DNA from: an uncultured Pelagibacteraceae bacterium
Lineage (GTDB): Bacteria > Pseudomonadota > Alphaproteobacteria > Pelagibacterales > Pelagibacteraceae
NCBI GenBank assembly: GCA_902627805.1
Contig: CACOKN010000008.1
Coordinates: forward strand, 1-46,154
DNA: 46,154 bases
Reading direction: 5' to 3'
Shown here: positions 36,121 to 44,116 of the stretch, in pieces
Layout of the letters: every line of letters begins with the position of its first letter
How positions within the stretch are numbered: position 1 is the first letter of the stretch
Notes under the pieces: generated by a model
Told to the model about the DNA's origin: nothing
Seen by the model: only the letters and a program-made list of their open reading frames with translations
Database searches by the model: none
Position numbers and translations under genes: made by a program

Positions 36121-37132
36121 TTTTTACACCAAGACGCCCTTTAATGGTTTTTGATGAAGTAGTAAATTCAAATCGATATTTTTCATTGGGTCTTGCTAAT
36201 TTAAAACATGCTCTTGCAGCTAAAGCACCTTCATGAAAACCTGATAAGATTAATTTTAATTTTCCAGGGTAATTACAAATATCTCCTACTGCATAAATTC
36301 CTTTTTGATTGGTCTCGAATTTTTCTGTATCAACTTCAATAGTTTTTTTATCAATATTAAGACCCCAATTAGCAATTGGTCCTAGTTGCATAATTAATCC
36401 AAAGAAACCTAAAACATAATCTGTTTTAAGATTTTTAATTTCATTATTGTCATTTTTAATATCAATACTCTTTACCTGATCGTCTCCCTCAATCGAGCTC
36501 ATTTGATATTTTGTATAAAGATTTATTTTTCCCTCTTTAGCGAGTTCATTTACTTTATCTACAGTCGCTTGCGCACCTCTAAAATCGTCTCTTCTATGAA
36601 CTAAATTTACTTTTGAATTTTTTGATAATTCAACAGCCCAATCTAAAGCACTATCCCCTCCTCCAAAAATAGATATAGTTTTACCTTCAAATATTTTTTT
36701 GTCTCTAATTGAATAAAACAATGACTTATTTTCAAATTTTTCACATTCCTTCACTGGAAATTTTCTAGGTTCAAATGAACCAACACCTCCAGCAATTATT
36801 ACATTTGGGGTTGAAAATTCTTTATCATTATTTGTTTTAACAATCCAATTATCACCTTCTTTTTTTACTTCATCTACTCTTTCGCTTAAATGTATTTTAA
36901 TATCGAAGGGTTTTATTTGATTAATTAAATTATTAGTTAATTCTTCTCCTGTACATTCTGGAACAGCTGGTATGTCATAGATTGGTTTGTCAGGATAAAG
37001 TTCTATACATTGACCACCTATTTTATCTAAGTTGTCGACAATCTCGCAATTTAGTCCGATTAATTTTAATTGATGAGCTGTGAATAGTCCAGTTGGTCCT
37101 GCTCCAATTATTAATGCATCAGTTTTATTCAT
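36113..37132 (-). CDS. ferredoxin-NADP+ reductase, thioredoxin-reductase-like type
   Basis: 339 residues. The FAD-binding motif IIGAGPTGLFTAHQL is at the N-terminus, IGGQCIELYPDKPIYDIPA follows, the NADPH motif SIFGGGDSALDWA lies near residues 154-166 and the C-terminal FAD motif is GIYAVGDICNYPG. The CxxC redox pair of thioredoxin reductase is absent, as in YumC-type FNR. It starts right after the 2Fe-2S ferredoxin gene, which is its likely redox partner, exchanging electrons with NADPH. Confidence 0.93.
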   Translation of the reverse strand: MNKTDALIIGAGPTGLFTAHQLKLIGLNCEIVDNLDKIGGQCIELYPDKPIYDIPAVPECTGEELTNNLINQIKPFDIKIHLSERVDEVKKEGDNWIVKTNNDKEFSTPNVIIAGGVGSFEPRKFPVKECEKFENKSLFYSIRDKKIFEGKTISIFGGGDSALDWAVELSKNSKVNLVHRRDDFRGAQATVDKVNELAKEGKINLYTKYQMSSIEGDDQVKSIDIKNDNNEIKNLKTDYVLGFFGLIMQLGPIANWGLNIDKKTIEVDTEKFETNQKGIYAVGDICNYPGKLKLILSGFHEGALAARACFKLARPNEKYRFEFTTSSKTIKGRLGVKSD

Positions 37133-37453
37133 TTATGATTGTTTGGAAGGTATGTTAACTTCAAGTCCATCTAAATCATCAGACACAATTATTTGACAAC
37201 TTAATCTGCTATTTTTTTTTGGTTCAAATGCCATATCCAACATATCTTCTTCTCCATCCTCTTTAGCTGGAAGTTTATCAAACCAATCATCTTTTACATA
37301 CACATGACATGTCGCACAGGCCATACCACCTCCACAATCTGCATCTATTCCAGGAATGTCATTCTGCACTGCGCCCTCCATCACAGTTAATCCATTTTGA
37401 ATATCAACAGTATGATTTTTATTATCGTTTGTTATGAAGGTTATTTTTGCCAT
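37133..37453 (-). CDS. 2Fe-2S ferredoxin, adrenodoxin type
   Basis: 106 residues from ATG 37453 ([10 protein letters not shown]). Cluster ligands are C40, C46, C49 and C86 ([10 protein letters not shown] spacing, then LSCQ), the CX5CX2C pattern of adrenodoxin/ISC ferredoxins. An in-frame ATG at 37472-37474 lies upstream of the predicted -10 and cannot be used if the promoter is right. That promoter starts transcription exactly at ATG 37453. Followed without gap by the FNR gene. Confidence 0.93.
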   Translation of the reverse strand: MAKITFITNDNKNHTVDIQNGLTVMEGAVQNDIPGIDADCGGGMACATCHVYVKDDWFDKLPAKEDGEEDMLDMAFEPKKNSRLSCQIIVSDDLDGLEVNIPSKQS

Positions 37454-37459
37454 GAGTGT

Positions 37460-37488
37460 TGTATAGTTATTCAAAAAAAATAGGGCAA
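37460..37488 (-). promoter_or_regulatory. likely ferredoxin promoter (leaderless)
   Basis: On the minus strand, TTGCCC (37483-37488), 17 bases and TATACA (37460-37465). The predicted start is 37453, the A of the ferredoxin ATG. The -35 is part of the stem of the rhodopsin terminator. Confidence 0.5.
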
Positions 37489-37513
37489 GTATGTGAGAAC
37501 ATACTCGCCCTAT
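37473..37513 (-). terminator. rhodopsin terminator
   Basis: A 15-bp stem, 37480-37494 / 37499-37513, with a 4-base loop. The one plus-strand mismatch (37487/37506) is a G-U pair in the minus-strand RNA. Eight U residues follow (37473-37480). It is a strong intrinsic terminator 24 bases past the rhodopsin stop. Confidence 0.92.
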
Positions 37514-37536
37514 AAATTTAATTTAAGCAGTAATAA

Positions 37537-38307
37537 TTATCTGCTTCTTGCACCAGCTGAACTTACTGCAGCAGCCCAAATTACTAGACCGAATGCAATT
37601 TTGTTAATAAAGTCAGCTAAGTTGTAAATCACGTTAAGTGAAGCAGGGTCTACACTTTGCATTAGGTAACCAAATATGTAACCTAACGGATAAATAGCCC
37701 ATCCTACTGTTACGATCATTCTCATTGCACCAAAAGCAGTTACAAGTGCCTTGTTTCCACTTTTAGCAGCAGCTTTTCCAGCTTCTCCTGAGAATATTTC
37801 ATATAGAATGTAGATCCAACCTGCCATACCAATTACAAAACCAAGTGTTTCATCGATATAATCAGCTTCTCCTAAATATCCACCGATTAACATTACTAAT
37901 GAACCGATTAACAATCTCCAGAACATTCCAGAGTTTGCTTTTCTTACAGCTGCTAGAATTAAGTAGAACTCTATCATCTGTAATGGCACAGTAATTAACC
38001 AATCAATATATCTATACACTGTAGGTGAATCACCAGTGGTCACCCATACATCCCTCATGTACATGTAATGGATGAATGCAATACCAGTTACAAGACCAGC
38101 AACAGTTACTGACGTTTTCCAGCCAGGAGCCACTGTATTTCTCTCCATGAAGAAGAAAGCAGTAGCAGCCAACATACCCATTGAGATTACCCAAAAAGAT
38201 ATCCCAACAAAGTCGTTTTGATCTAACGGTTGGGTCGCTGCGTTTGCTGCACCTGTAATACCGATAAGGGCAACAGCTGCTAATGCAAACATTTTAAGTT
38301 TTTTCAT
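37537..38307 (-). CDS. proteorhodopsin, blue-tuned proton pump
   Basis: Light-driven outward proton pump of the inner membrane, 256 residues. There is a cleavable signal peptide (about 23 residues, ending AANA) and seven helices. Key residues are proton acceptor D102, R99 and H80 (spacing as D97, R94 and H75 of green proteorhodopsin), proton donor E113, and the retinal lysine K236 (DFINKIAFG). The spectral-tuning site is Q110, the glutamine of blue-absorbing forms. The mRNA has a ribosome site (GAGGGAG, about 6 bases before ATG). Retinal synthesis genes are not in the window. Confidence 0.99.
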   Translation of the reverse strand: MKKLKMFALAAVALIGITGAANAATQPLDQNDFVGISFWVISMGMLAATAFFFMERNTVAPGWKTSVTVAGLVTGIAFIHYMYMRDVWVTTGDSPTVYRYIDWLITVPLQMIEFYLILAAVRKANSGMFWRLLIGSLVMLIGGYLGEADYIDETLGFVIGMAGWIYILYEIFSGEAGKAAAKSGNKALVTAFGAMRMIVTVGWAIYPLGYIFGYLMQSVDPASLNVIYNLADFINKIAFGLVIWAAAVSSAGARSR

Positions 38308-38517
38308 AAAAAACTCCCTCTTTAGTTAGTTTTTATTAGTTTATATAAACTAAGCTTAGGTCACCCTAAGCAAAAGTTGAGGTTAAATACCAAATTAAAA
38401 GACTTTATTGAAGACTTAATTGTCATTAATTTACATTGATTTTACTTGGTTTTTAAAATTAAATACAATTTGTGATTTAAAAACCACAACAAATTATAAC
38501 AACGAATCAAAATAACT
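38308..38517. promoter_or_regulatory. divergent control region between rhodopsin and prpE-like genes
   Basis: This 210-base gap is the longest non-coding stretch here. Nearest rhodopsin is an 18-bp perfect palindrome (38336-38353, centre TATA), then directly a 7-bp inverted repeat with a TCAC centre (38354-38371). On the other side are a 10-bp inverted repeat (38448-38457 / 38476-38485) and TATAAC at 38495-38500, a likely -10 for the synthetase gene. The palindrome may hold the rhodopsin -10. Operator roles are inferred. Confidence 0.55.
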
Positions 38518-40419
38518 ATGTCAGAGAAATTCAGCAAAATTTACGATCTTTCTATCAAAGATCCTGAAAAATTTTGGCAAGAAGCTGCTAATGATATCTT
38601 TTGGTTTAAAAAACCAACAAAAATTTTAAATAAATCAAATCCTCCTTTTTACAAATGGTATGAAGATGGGGTTACCAATACATGTTACAACGCCCTAGAT
38701 TTTCATATTGATCAAGGCAAAGGAAGTAAAACTGCTTTAATCTACGATAGTCCCATTACAGGAAACAAAAGTAAGTTTACTTATGAGGAATTAAGATCAA
38801 AAGTTTCAAAATTTGCAGGTGCACTTAAAGATCAAGGCGTCAATAAAGGGGATCGAGTTATAATTTATATGCCAATGATACCTGAGGCAGTTGTTGCAAT
38901 GCTTGCTTGTGCAAGAATTGGAGCAATACACTCTGTGGTATTCGGTGGATTTGCTTCAAATGAACTTGCAAGCAGAATTGATGATAGTAAAGCCAAACTC
39001 TTAGTGACTGCTTCATGTGGTTTTGAACCTGGACGGACTGTTAAATACAAACCTTTGGTAGATGAAGCAATCAAACAAGCTCAACATAAAATTAGTAAGA
39101 CGATTTTATTTCAAAGAAAGGGTCAAGAAGTTAAATTAAGTGCTCCAATGGAGATAAGTTGGGATGAAGCACACGCTAATGCAAAAGATACTGATTGTGT
39201 TGAAATGAATTCAAATGAATTTGCTTATATACTTTATACATCAGGTACCACTGGAACTCCAAAAGGGATCGTTAGAGACATTGGAGGTCACATTGTTGCA
39301 TTAAAATGGACAATGAAAAATATTTATAACATTGATGAAGATGATATATGGTGGTCAGCGAGTGATATTGGCTGGATTGTCGGTCACTCCTATATAGTTT
39401 ATGCTCCATTGTTCAAAGGATGCACGACTGTATTGTTTGAAGGTAAACCAGTGGGTACACCTGATGCTGGAGCGTTCTGGAAAATTATTTCTGATTATAA
39501 AGTAAAATCTCTATTCACCGCACCAACAGCTTTTAGAGCTATTAAAAAAGAAGATCCTGAAGGAAAATTCTTTTCAAAATATGATTTAAGTAAATTTCAA
39601 AGTCTATTTCTTGCAGGGGAACGTGCTGACCCAGATACAATTAAATGGGCAGAAAATTTATTGAAAGTTCCAGTAATTGATCACTGGTGGCAAACTGAAA
39701 CAAGTTGGGCAATAAGTTCAAATTGTACTGGTATAGAAATGATGAAAACAAAATATGGCTCAGCTTGTAAAGCAGTGCCAGGTTATGATGTTAAAATTAT
39801 AAAATCAAATCAAACATTGGCTAAACCAAATGAGATGGGAGATATTGTAGTGAAATTACCTTTGCCGCCAGGAACATTTCCAACTCTATGGAATGCTGAT
39901 CAAAGATATAAAGAAAATTATATGTCAAATTATGAGGGGTATTATCAAACTTACGATGCAGGTCACATTGATGAAGATGGTTACATCTGGATTATGTCTA
40001 GAACTGATGACATTATAAATGTTGCCGGTCACAGATTGTCGACAGGTGCAATAGAAGAAGTATTGTCTGAACATCAGTCCGTTGCTGAGTGTGCGGTGCT
40101 TGGGATAGCTGATAAATTAAAAGGTCAATTACCTATTGGATTAATTGTTTTAAAAGCAGGAGTAGAGAAAGATAATGAGACAATTTCTAAAGAATGCGTC
40201 CAAATGGTACGAAATAAAATAGGACCTGTGGCTGCTTTTAAAGTTGCAATAGTTATTAAAAGACTTCCAAAAACAAGATCAGGTAAAATTTTAAGAGGAA
40301 CAATAAGAAAAATCGCTGATAGTGTTGAATATAAAATGCCTCCAACCATTGATGATCCAGCAATTTTAGATGAGATCAAAGAGGATTTAATCAAAAATAA
40401 TATTCTAAAAAGTGCTTAA
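38518..40419 (+). CDS. prpE: acyl-CoA synthetase, propionyl-CoA synthetase-like (PrpE/ACSS3 type)
   Basis: AMP-forming ligase that activates propionate (or acetate) to the CoA thioester. 633 residues. The P-loop is YTSGTTGTPKG (about residues 240-250), the WWSASDIGWIVGHSYI and DHWWQTETSWAI segments are present, and the C-terminal acetylatable lysine is in KTRSGKILRG (about residue 589). PVGTPDAGAFW and AFRAIKKEDPEG favour the propionyl rather than the acetyl type. No methylcitrate or methylmalonyl genes are nearby, so the substrate is uncertain. Overlaps the SMR gene by 8 bases. Confidence 0.88.
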   Translation: MSEKFSKIYDLSIKDPEKFWQEAANDIFWFKKPTKILNKSNPPFYKWYEDGVTNTCYNALDFHIDQGKGSKTALIYDSPITGNKSKFTYEELRSKVSKFAGALKDQGVNKGDRVIIYMPMIPEAVVAMLACARIGAIHSVVFGGFASNELASRIDDSKAKLLVTASCGFEPGRTVKYKPLVDEAIKQAQHKISKTILFQRKGQEVKLSAPMEISWDEAHANAKDTDCVEMNSNEFAYILYTSGTTGTPKGIVRDIGGHIVALKWTMKNIYNIDEDDIWWSASDIGWIVGHSYIVYAPLFKGCTTVLFEGKPVGTPDAGAFWKIISDYKVKSLFTAPTAFRAIKKEDPEGKFFSKYDLSKFQSLFLAGERADPDTIKWAENLLKVPVIDHWWQTETSWAISSNCTGIEMMKTKYGSACKAVPGYDVKIIKSNQTLAKPNEMGDIVVKLPLPPGTFPTLWNADQRYKENYMSNYEGYYQTYDAGHIDEDGYIWIMSRTDDIINVAGHRLSTGAIEEVLSEHQSVAECAVLGIADKLKGQLPIGLIVLKAGVEKDNETISKECVQMVRNKIGPVAAFKVAIVIKRLPKTRSGKILRGTIRKIADSVEYKMPPTIDDPAILDEIKEDLIKNNILKSA

Positions 40420-40744
40420 AACTTATTTATTTCTAATAGGGGCAATTTTTTGTGAGGTAGCTGGCACAATGTTGCTTCCTGTTTCTCAAAATTTTACCAA
40501 GTTAATTCCAACAACTCTTCTTGCGATTTTTTATATTAGTGCATTGTATTTACTTACTTTTGTCGTAAATAAGCTGCCAATAGCCATAGTTTATGCAACA
40601 TGGAGTGGACTTGGAATATTTACTATAGCAATACTAGGATATATCTTTTTTAAACAGAGCTTAGCTTGGCAGGCAATTTTAGGATTATTTTTAATTGTAA
40701 TTGGAGTAGTGTTAGTAAATAGTTTTACAATTAAGCTTAATTAA
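40412..40744 (+). CDS. small multidrug resistance (SMR/EmrE) family transporter
   Basis: 110 residues, four helices. The essential membrane carboxylate is E15 in IGAIFCEVAGTML, and YATWSGLGI is the conserved segment of helix three. It is a proton-coupled antiporter of small cationic compounds; SMR relatives also export guanidinium or move polyamines and betaines, so the substrate is open. It starts with GTG inside the end of the synthetase gene. Confidence 0.9.
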   Translation: MLKTYLFLIGAIFCEVAGTMLLPVSQNFTKLIPTTLLAIFYISALYLLTFVVNKLPIAIVYATWSGLGIFTIAILGYIFFKQSLAWQAILGLFLIVIGVVLVNSFTIKLN

Positions 40745-42044
40745 ACTCTAATGGAGTTCCTTCTGGATCTCCTAAAATTTTTCCATCTTTCATTTTTGTT
40801 TTACCAGCAACAATAGTGGCGACTGGAGTGCCTTTAAACTCAACTTCATTAAAAGGTGACCAACCACATTTACTTTCAATATTTTCATTTTTAATCACAA
40901 TTTTTTTATTCATATCGACAATCGTGAAATCTGCATCATAACCCTCTTTAATAAATCCTTTATTCTTGATGCCAAAAATTTTAATTGGATTTTCACACAC
41001 TAAATTCATTAATTGATTAAGTGATAACTTTCCATCATTAACATGGTTCAACATAACTGGCATAAGCGTTTGAACACCTGGCATTCCTGAAGGTGAATTT
41101 GGATATTTTTTATCTTTATTTGCTTTTAAATGTGGAGCATGATCTGAACCAATGGTGTCATTGATATTATTTTTTACGGCATACCATAATCGATCATAAT
41201 GAGATTTATCTCTGATTGGTGGATTCATTTGTGCATAGTTTCCAAGTTTGTCATAACAATCTGGAGCATAGATCGTTAAATGCTGCGGGGTAATTTCGAA
41301 AGTTATATTTCCTTTGTGCTGAGATAAAAAATCTATTTCTTGCTTAGTGGTAATATGAAGTACATGAGCTTTTTTATTATATTTTTTAGCAATTCTTACA
41401 ATCCTTCTAGTTGAGGAAATTGCACACTCCTCACTTCTCCACACAGGATGAGAGTGAACATCTCCATTTTTAATTAATTTTTTATTCCTATTTAAAATTT
41501 CCTCATCCTCTGAATGAACCGCAACGATTTTTGAGCAATGTTGAAAGACTTTATCGATATCCTCTTCAAGAGCTACTAAAAGATTACCTGTTGATGAACC
41601 TACAAATAATTTAATACCACAGCATCCTTCTAAATCTTTAAGCTCTGCTAATTGATTAACATTTTCTGCTGTAGCACCAAAATAGAAGGCGTAATTGCAG
41701 TACATTCTATTCTTTGCAAGATCTAATTTTCTGTGAAATTCTTTTATGTTTGATGTGGGTGGATTAGTATTTGGCATTTCAAATACCGCAGTGATACCTC
41801 CAGCAACTGCAGCTCTGCTACCCGAATGAAGATCCTCTGTGTCTGTTGAACCTGGTTCTCTAAAATGAGTTTGGGTATCAATACATCCAGGCAAGACTAT
41901 TAAGTTTTTTGCATCATACACTTCTTTTGCTTCTTCTGATACTTCACCAATTTTTGATATCTTGCCGTCTTTAACAGCAACATCTTTATTTTCTACCTTC
42001 CCATTTATATAACACTGCCCATTTTTGATTATTAGATCTAACAT
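40737..42044 (-). CDS. pyrC: dihydroorotase, alphaproteobacterial type with Gln in the HxH motif
   Basis: Cyclises carbamoyl-aspartate to dihydroorotate in pyrimidine synthesis. 435 residues, amidohydrolase fold. The N-terminal metal motif reads D56-T-Q58-T-H60-F-R62, with Gln at the first His position. K145 (GIKLFVGSSTG) is the likely carbamylated lysine, with H177 (HSEDE), H230 (LHITT) and D301 (SDHAPH). The FREPG and EMPNTNPPT segments favour dihydroorotase over hydantoinase or allantoinase. A -10 TATAAT at 42059-42064 gives a short leader of about 8 bases. Confidence 0.88.
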   Translation of the reverse strand: MLDLIIKNGQCYINGKVENKDVAVKDGKISKIGEVSEEAKEVYDAKNLIVLPGCIDTQTHFREPGSTDTEDLHSGSRAAVAGGITAVFEMPNTNPPTSNIKEFHRKLDLAKNRMYCNYAFYFGATAENVNQLAELKDLEGCCGIKLFVGSSTGNLLVALEEDIDKVFQHCSKIVAVHSEDEEILNRNKKLIKNGDVHSHPVWRSEECAISSTRRIVRIAKKYNKKAHVLHITTKQEIDFLSQHKGNITFEITPQHLTIYAPDCYDKLGNYAQMNPPIRDKSHYDRLWYAVKNNINDTIGSDHAPHLKANKDKKYPNSPSGMPGVQTLMPVMLNHVNDGKLSLNQLMNLVCENPIKIFGIKNKGFIKEGYDADFTIVDMNKKIVIKNENIESKCGWSPFNEVEFKGTPVATIVAGKTKMKDGKILGDPEGTPLEFN

Positions 42045-42058
42045 TTTTGAGAAAAGTT

Positions 42059-42064
42059 ATTATA
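42059..42064 (-). promoter_or_regulatory. likely pyrC promoter -10
   Basis: An exact TATAAT on the minus strand, 14 bases before the pyrC ATG; predicted start near 42052. The divergent ygfZ gene has TAGATA at 42072-42077, so the two promoters sit back to back within 20 bases. Confidence 0.5.
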
Positions 42065-42087
42065 TTAAAATTAGATATCAATCAAAT

Positions 42088-42975
42088 ATGAATAATAGTG
42101 TTTATATATTAGAAGATAGAGCTATACTTTACGTCAATGGTTCAGATGCAAAAAATTTTCTGCAAAATCTGATTAGTAATGACATTAATAAAGTTTCAGA
42201 TAACTCCAGTTGTTTTGCATCATTGTTTACTCCACAAGGTAAATTTCTATATGAATTCATGGTTTTGAAACACAAATTGGGTTACTTCATTGATTGTGAA
42301 AAATCTCAGTCTGAAGAAATATTTAAGCAATTAAATTTATATAAAATAAGATCAAAAGTAGAAATTCTTAATTTAAGTAACGAATTTGTGGTAGCTAGTT
42401 TTGGATACGAAAAATATTTATCTATTGAAGGTGCAAAGGATGTCTTGGGTTTTACATTTAAGTATAGAGAAGATCCTATTTTTTTAGATCCAAGAAATAA
42501 ACACTTGGGTGCAAGACTTATAATTAATCTTGAGAAACTTTATTTATCTTTGAAAAAACTTGATCTTAAAAACGATAAAATTGAAAACTATCATATTCAT
42601 AGTCATAAACTTGGTATAGTTCCAAAAGACTTAAATAAATTGAAGAATAAATTATTTGGTATCGAGTGTAACTTTGAAGAGTTAAATGGTATTGATTTTA
42701 AAAAAGGCTGTTATGTTGGACAAGAAAACACAGCCAGAATAAAATTAAAAAATAAGCTTTCAAAAAGATTACTACCAATCGAGATTATTGATGGAGAATT
42801 AATTGAGAATGAAAGTGTTTTAAACAATAATGTTGAGATTGGGAAAGTCTTAATTAATAAAACGTATCCTTTTGCCATCATTAAATATTTAGATACAAAT
42901 TTTGAAAAGGACAAAATATTTCAAGGTAAAAATGGTTCTTTTAAAGTTTTCGTGCCTGAATGGCTAAAAATTTAA
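42088..42975 (+). CDS. ygfZ: folate-binding protein YgfZ
   Basis: GcvT-related protein that supports iron-sulfur enzyme assembly or repair (IBA57 homolog). 295 residues from ATG 42088. The diagnostic motif KGCYVGQE lies near residues 206-213, and the N-terminal FLQNLISNDINK and FTPQGKFLYEF segments are typical. The frame is open upstream to an ATG at 42025, but that would run into pyrC and across both promoters, and adds 21 unconserved residues. Confidence 0.94.
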   Translation: MNNSVYILEDRAILYVNGSDAKNFLQNLISNDINKVSDNSSCFASLFTPQGKFLYEFMVLKHKLGYFIDCEKSQSEEIFKQLNLYKIRSKVEILNLSNEFVVASFGYEKYLSIEGAKDVLGFTFKYREDPIFLDPRNKHLGARLIINLEKLYLSLKKLDLKNDKIENYHIHSHKLGIVPKDLNKLKNKLFGIECNFEELNGIDFKKGCYVGQENTARIKLKNKLSKRLLPIEIIDGELIENESVLNNNVEIGKVLINKTYPFAIIKYLDTNFEKDKIFQGKNGSFKVFVPEWLKI

Positions 42976-42979
42976 ATAT

Positions 42980-43065
42980 TGGTGCGGCTAGAGAGACTCG
43001 AACTCTCATGGACTAGGTCCACACGGCCCTCAACCGTGCCTGTCTACCAATTTCAGCATAGCCGC
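42980..43065 (-). tRNA. tRNA-Leu (anticodon GAG)
   Basis: On the minus strand, the 7-bp acceptor stem GCGGCTA / TAGCCGC is 43059-43065 / 42984-42990, with encoded CCA (42980-42982). The anticodon loop TTGAGGG has GAG at 43029-43031. The long variable arm (TGGAC-CTA-GTCCA) marks a class II tRNA, and the T loop is GTTCGAG. Length 86. GAG reads CUC and CUU leucine codons. Confidence 0.98.
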
Positions 43066-43106
43066 ACATTTGACCCACATTAAATCAATGACAAGAAGGT
43101 TTCAAA

Positions 43107-44111
43107 TTGATAAATTTTATTATGGAATTTAATCAAGAAGTAAAACAGGCAACAGATCCTATATATAAAAAAATTTCAAAAGTTATGCCAGAAATTGAAT
43201 GGTCAGTGCATGCTCCCTATATTCATAAAATAAATAAACTTAAAAAAGAAAAGAACGCAGTAATTTTAGCTCACAATTATCAAACCCCAGAAATTTATCA
43301 TGGTATTGCAGATTTCTCAGCAGACTCTTTAGCTCTTGCTGTGGAAGCTTCAAAAACTTCAGCTGATATAATTGTTATGGCCGGCGTACATTTTATGGCT
43401 GAAACTGCAAAATTAATGAGTCCAAATAAAAAAGTCTTACTACCAGATATGAAAGCAGGTTGTTCTCTTTCATCTTCAATTACCGGAAAAGATGTAAGAT
43501 TATTAAAAAAAAAATATCCTGATGTTCCAGTGGTCTCTTATGTCAATACTTCTGCAGATGTAAAAGCAGAAACAGATGTGTGTTGTACATCTGCAAATGC
43601 CGTAAAGATTGTAAAATCCTTAGGAGTTAAAAAAGTAATTTTTCTACCAGATGATTATCTTGCAAAATATGTTGCTTCTCAAACGGATGTTGAAATAATT
43701 TCATGGAAAGGGATTTGTATTGTTCATGATCAATTTAACGAAAAAGAAATTCAAAATATTAGAAAGAGCAACCCAGGGATAAAAATCATAGCTCATCCTG
43801 AGTGTCCGCCAGATGTAATCAAAGCAAGTGATTTTGCTGGATCAACTTCAGGAATGATAAATTATGTAAGAGATAATCAACCTAAAAAAGTTATGATGGT
43901 TACTGAATGTTCAATGAGTGATAATATTCAAGTCGAAAATCCAAATGTAGAATTTATCAGGCCATGCAATATGTGCCCTCACATGAAAAAAATAACCTTA
44001 CCAAAAATATTAGATTGTTTAGAGAATGAAACTGGTGAAATTGTTATGGATCAAGAGACAATCAATAAAGCAAGAATGTCAGTTGAAAAAATGGTTGCTA
44101 TTGGCAGATAA
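43107..44111 (+). CDS. nadA: quinolinate synthase
   Basis: Condenses iminoaspartate with dihydroxyacetone phosphate to quinolinate, for NAD. 334 residues. The [4Fe-4S] ligands are probably C119 (MKAGCSLSS), C204 (WKGICIVH) and C290 (CNMCPHM), with 85- and 86-residue spacing as in the family. The start is uncertain: TTG 43107 has AGAAGG 8 bases upstream, while ATG 43122 (MEFNQEV) lacks a ribosome site and gives five fewer residues. Five bases separate it from nadC; nadB is not between or beside them. Confidence 0.95.
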   Translation: MINFIMEFNQEVKQATDPIYKKISKVMPEIEWSVHAPYIHKINKLKKEKNAVILAHNYQTPEIYHGIADFSADSLALAVEASKTSADIIVMAGVHFMAETAKLMSPNKKVLLPDMKAGCSLSSSITGKDVRLLKKKYPDVPVVSYVNTSADVKAETDVCCTSANAVKIVKSLGVKKVIFLPDDYLAKYVASQTDVEIISWKGICIVHDQFNEKEIQNIRKSNPGIKIIAHPECPPDVIKASDFAGSTSGMINYVRDNQPKKVMMVTECSMSDNIQVENPNVEFIRPCNMCPHMKKITLPKILDCLENETGEIVMDQETINKARMSVEKMVAIGR

Positions 44112-44116
44112 CTTTT

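Noticed and set aside
42025..42087. N-terminal extension of ygfZ by 21 residues
   Set aside because: It would overlap the pyrC start and both divergent promoters, and the added residues do not match the family.
42980..43065. possible integration (att) site at tRNA-Leu
   Set aside because: No integrase, repeat of the tRNA end or composition change is seen nearby.
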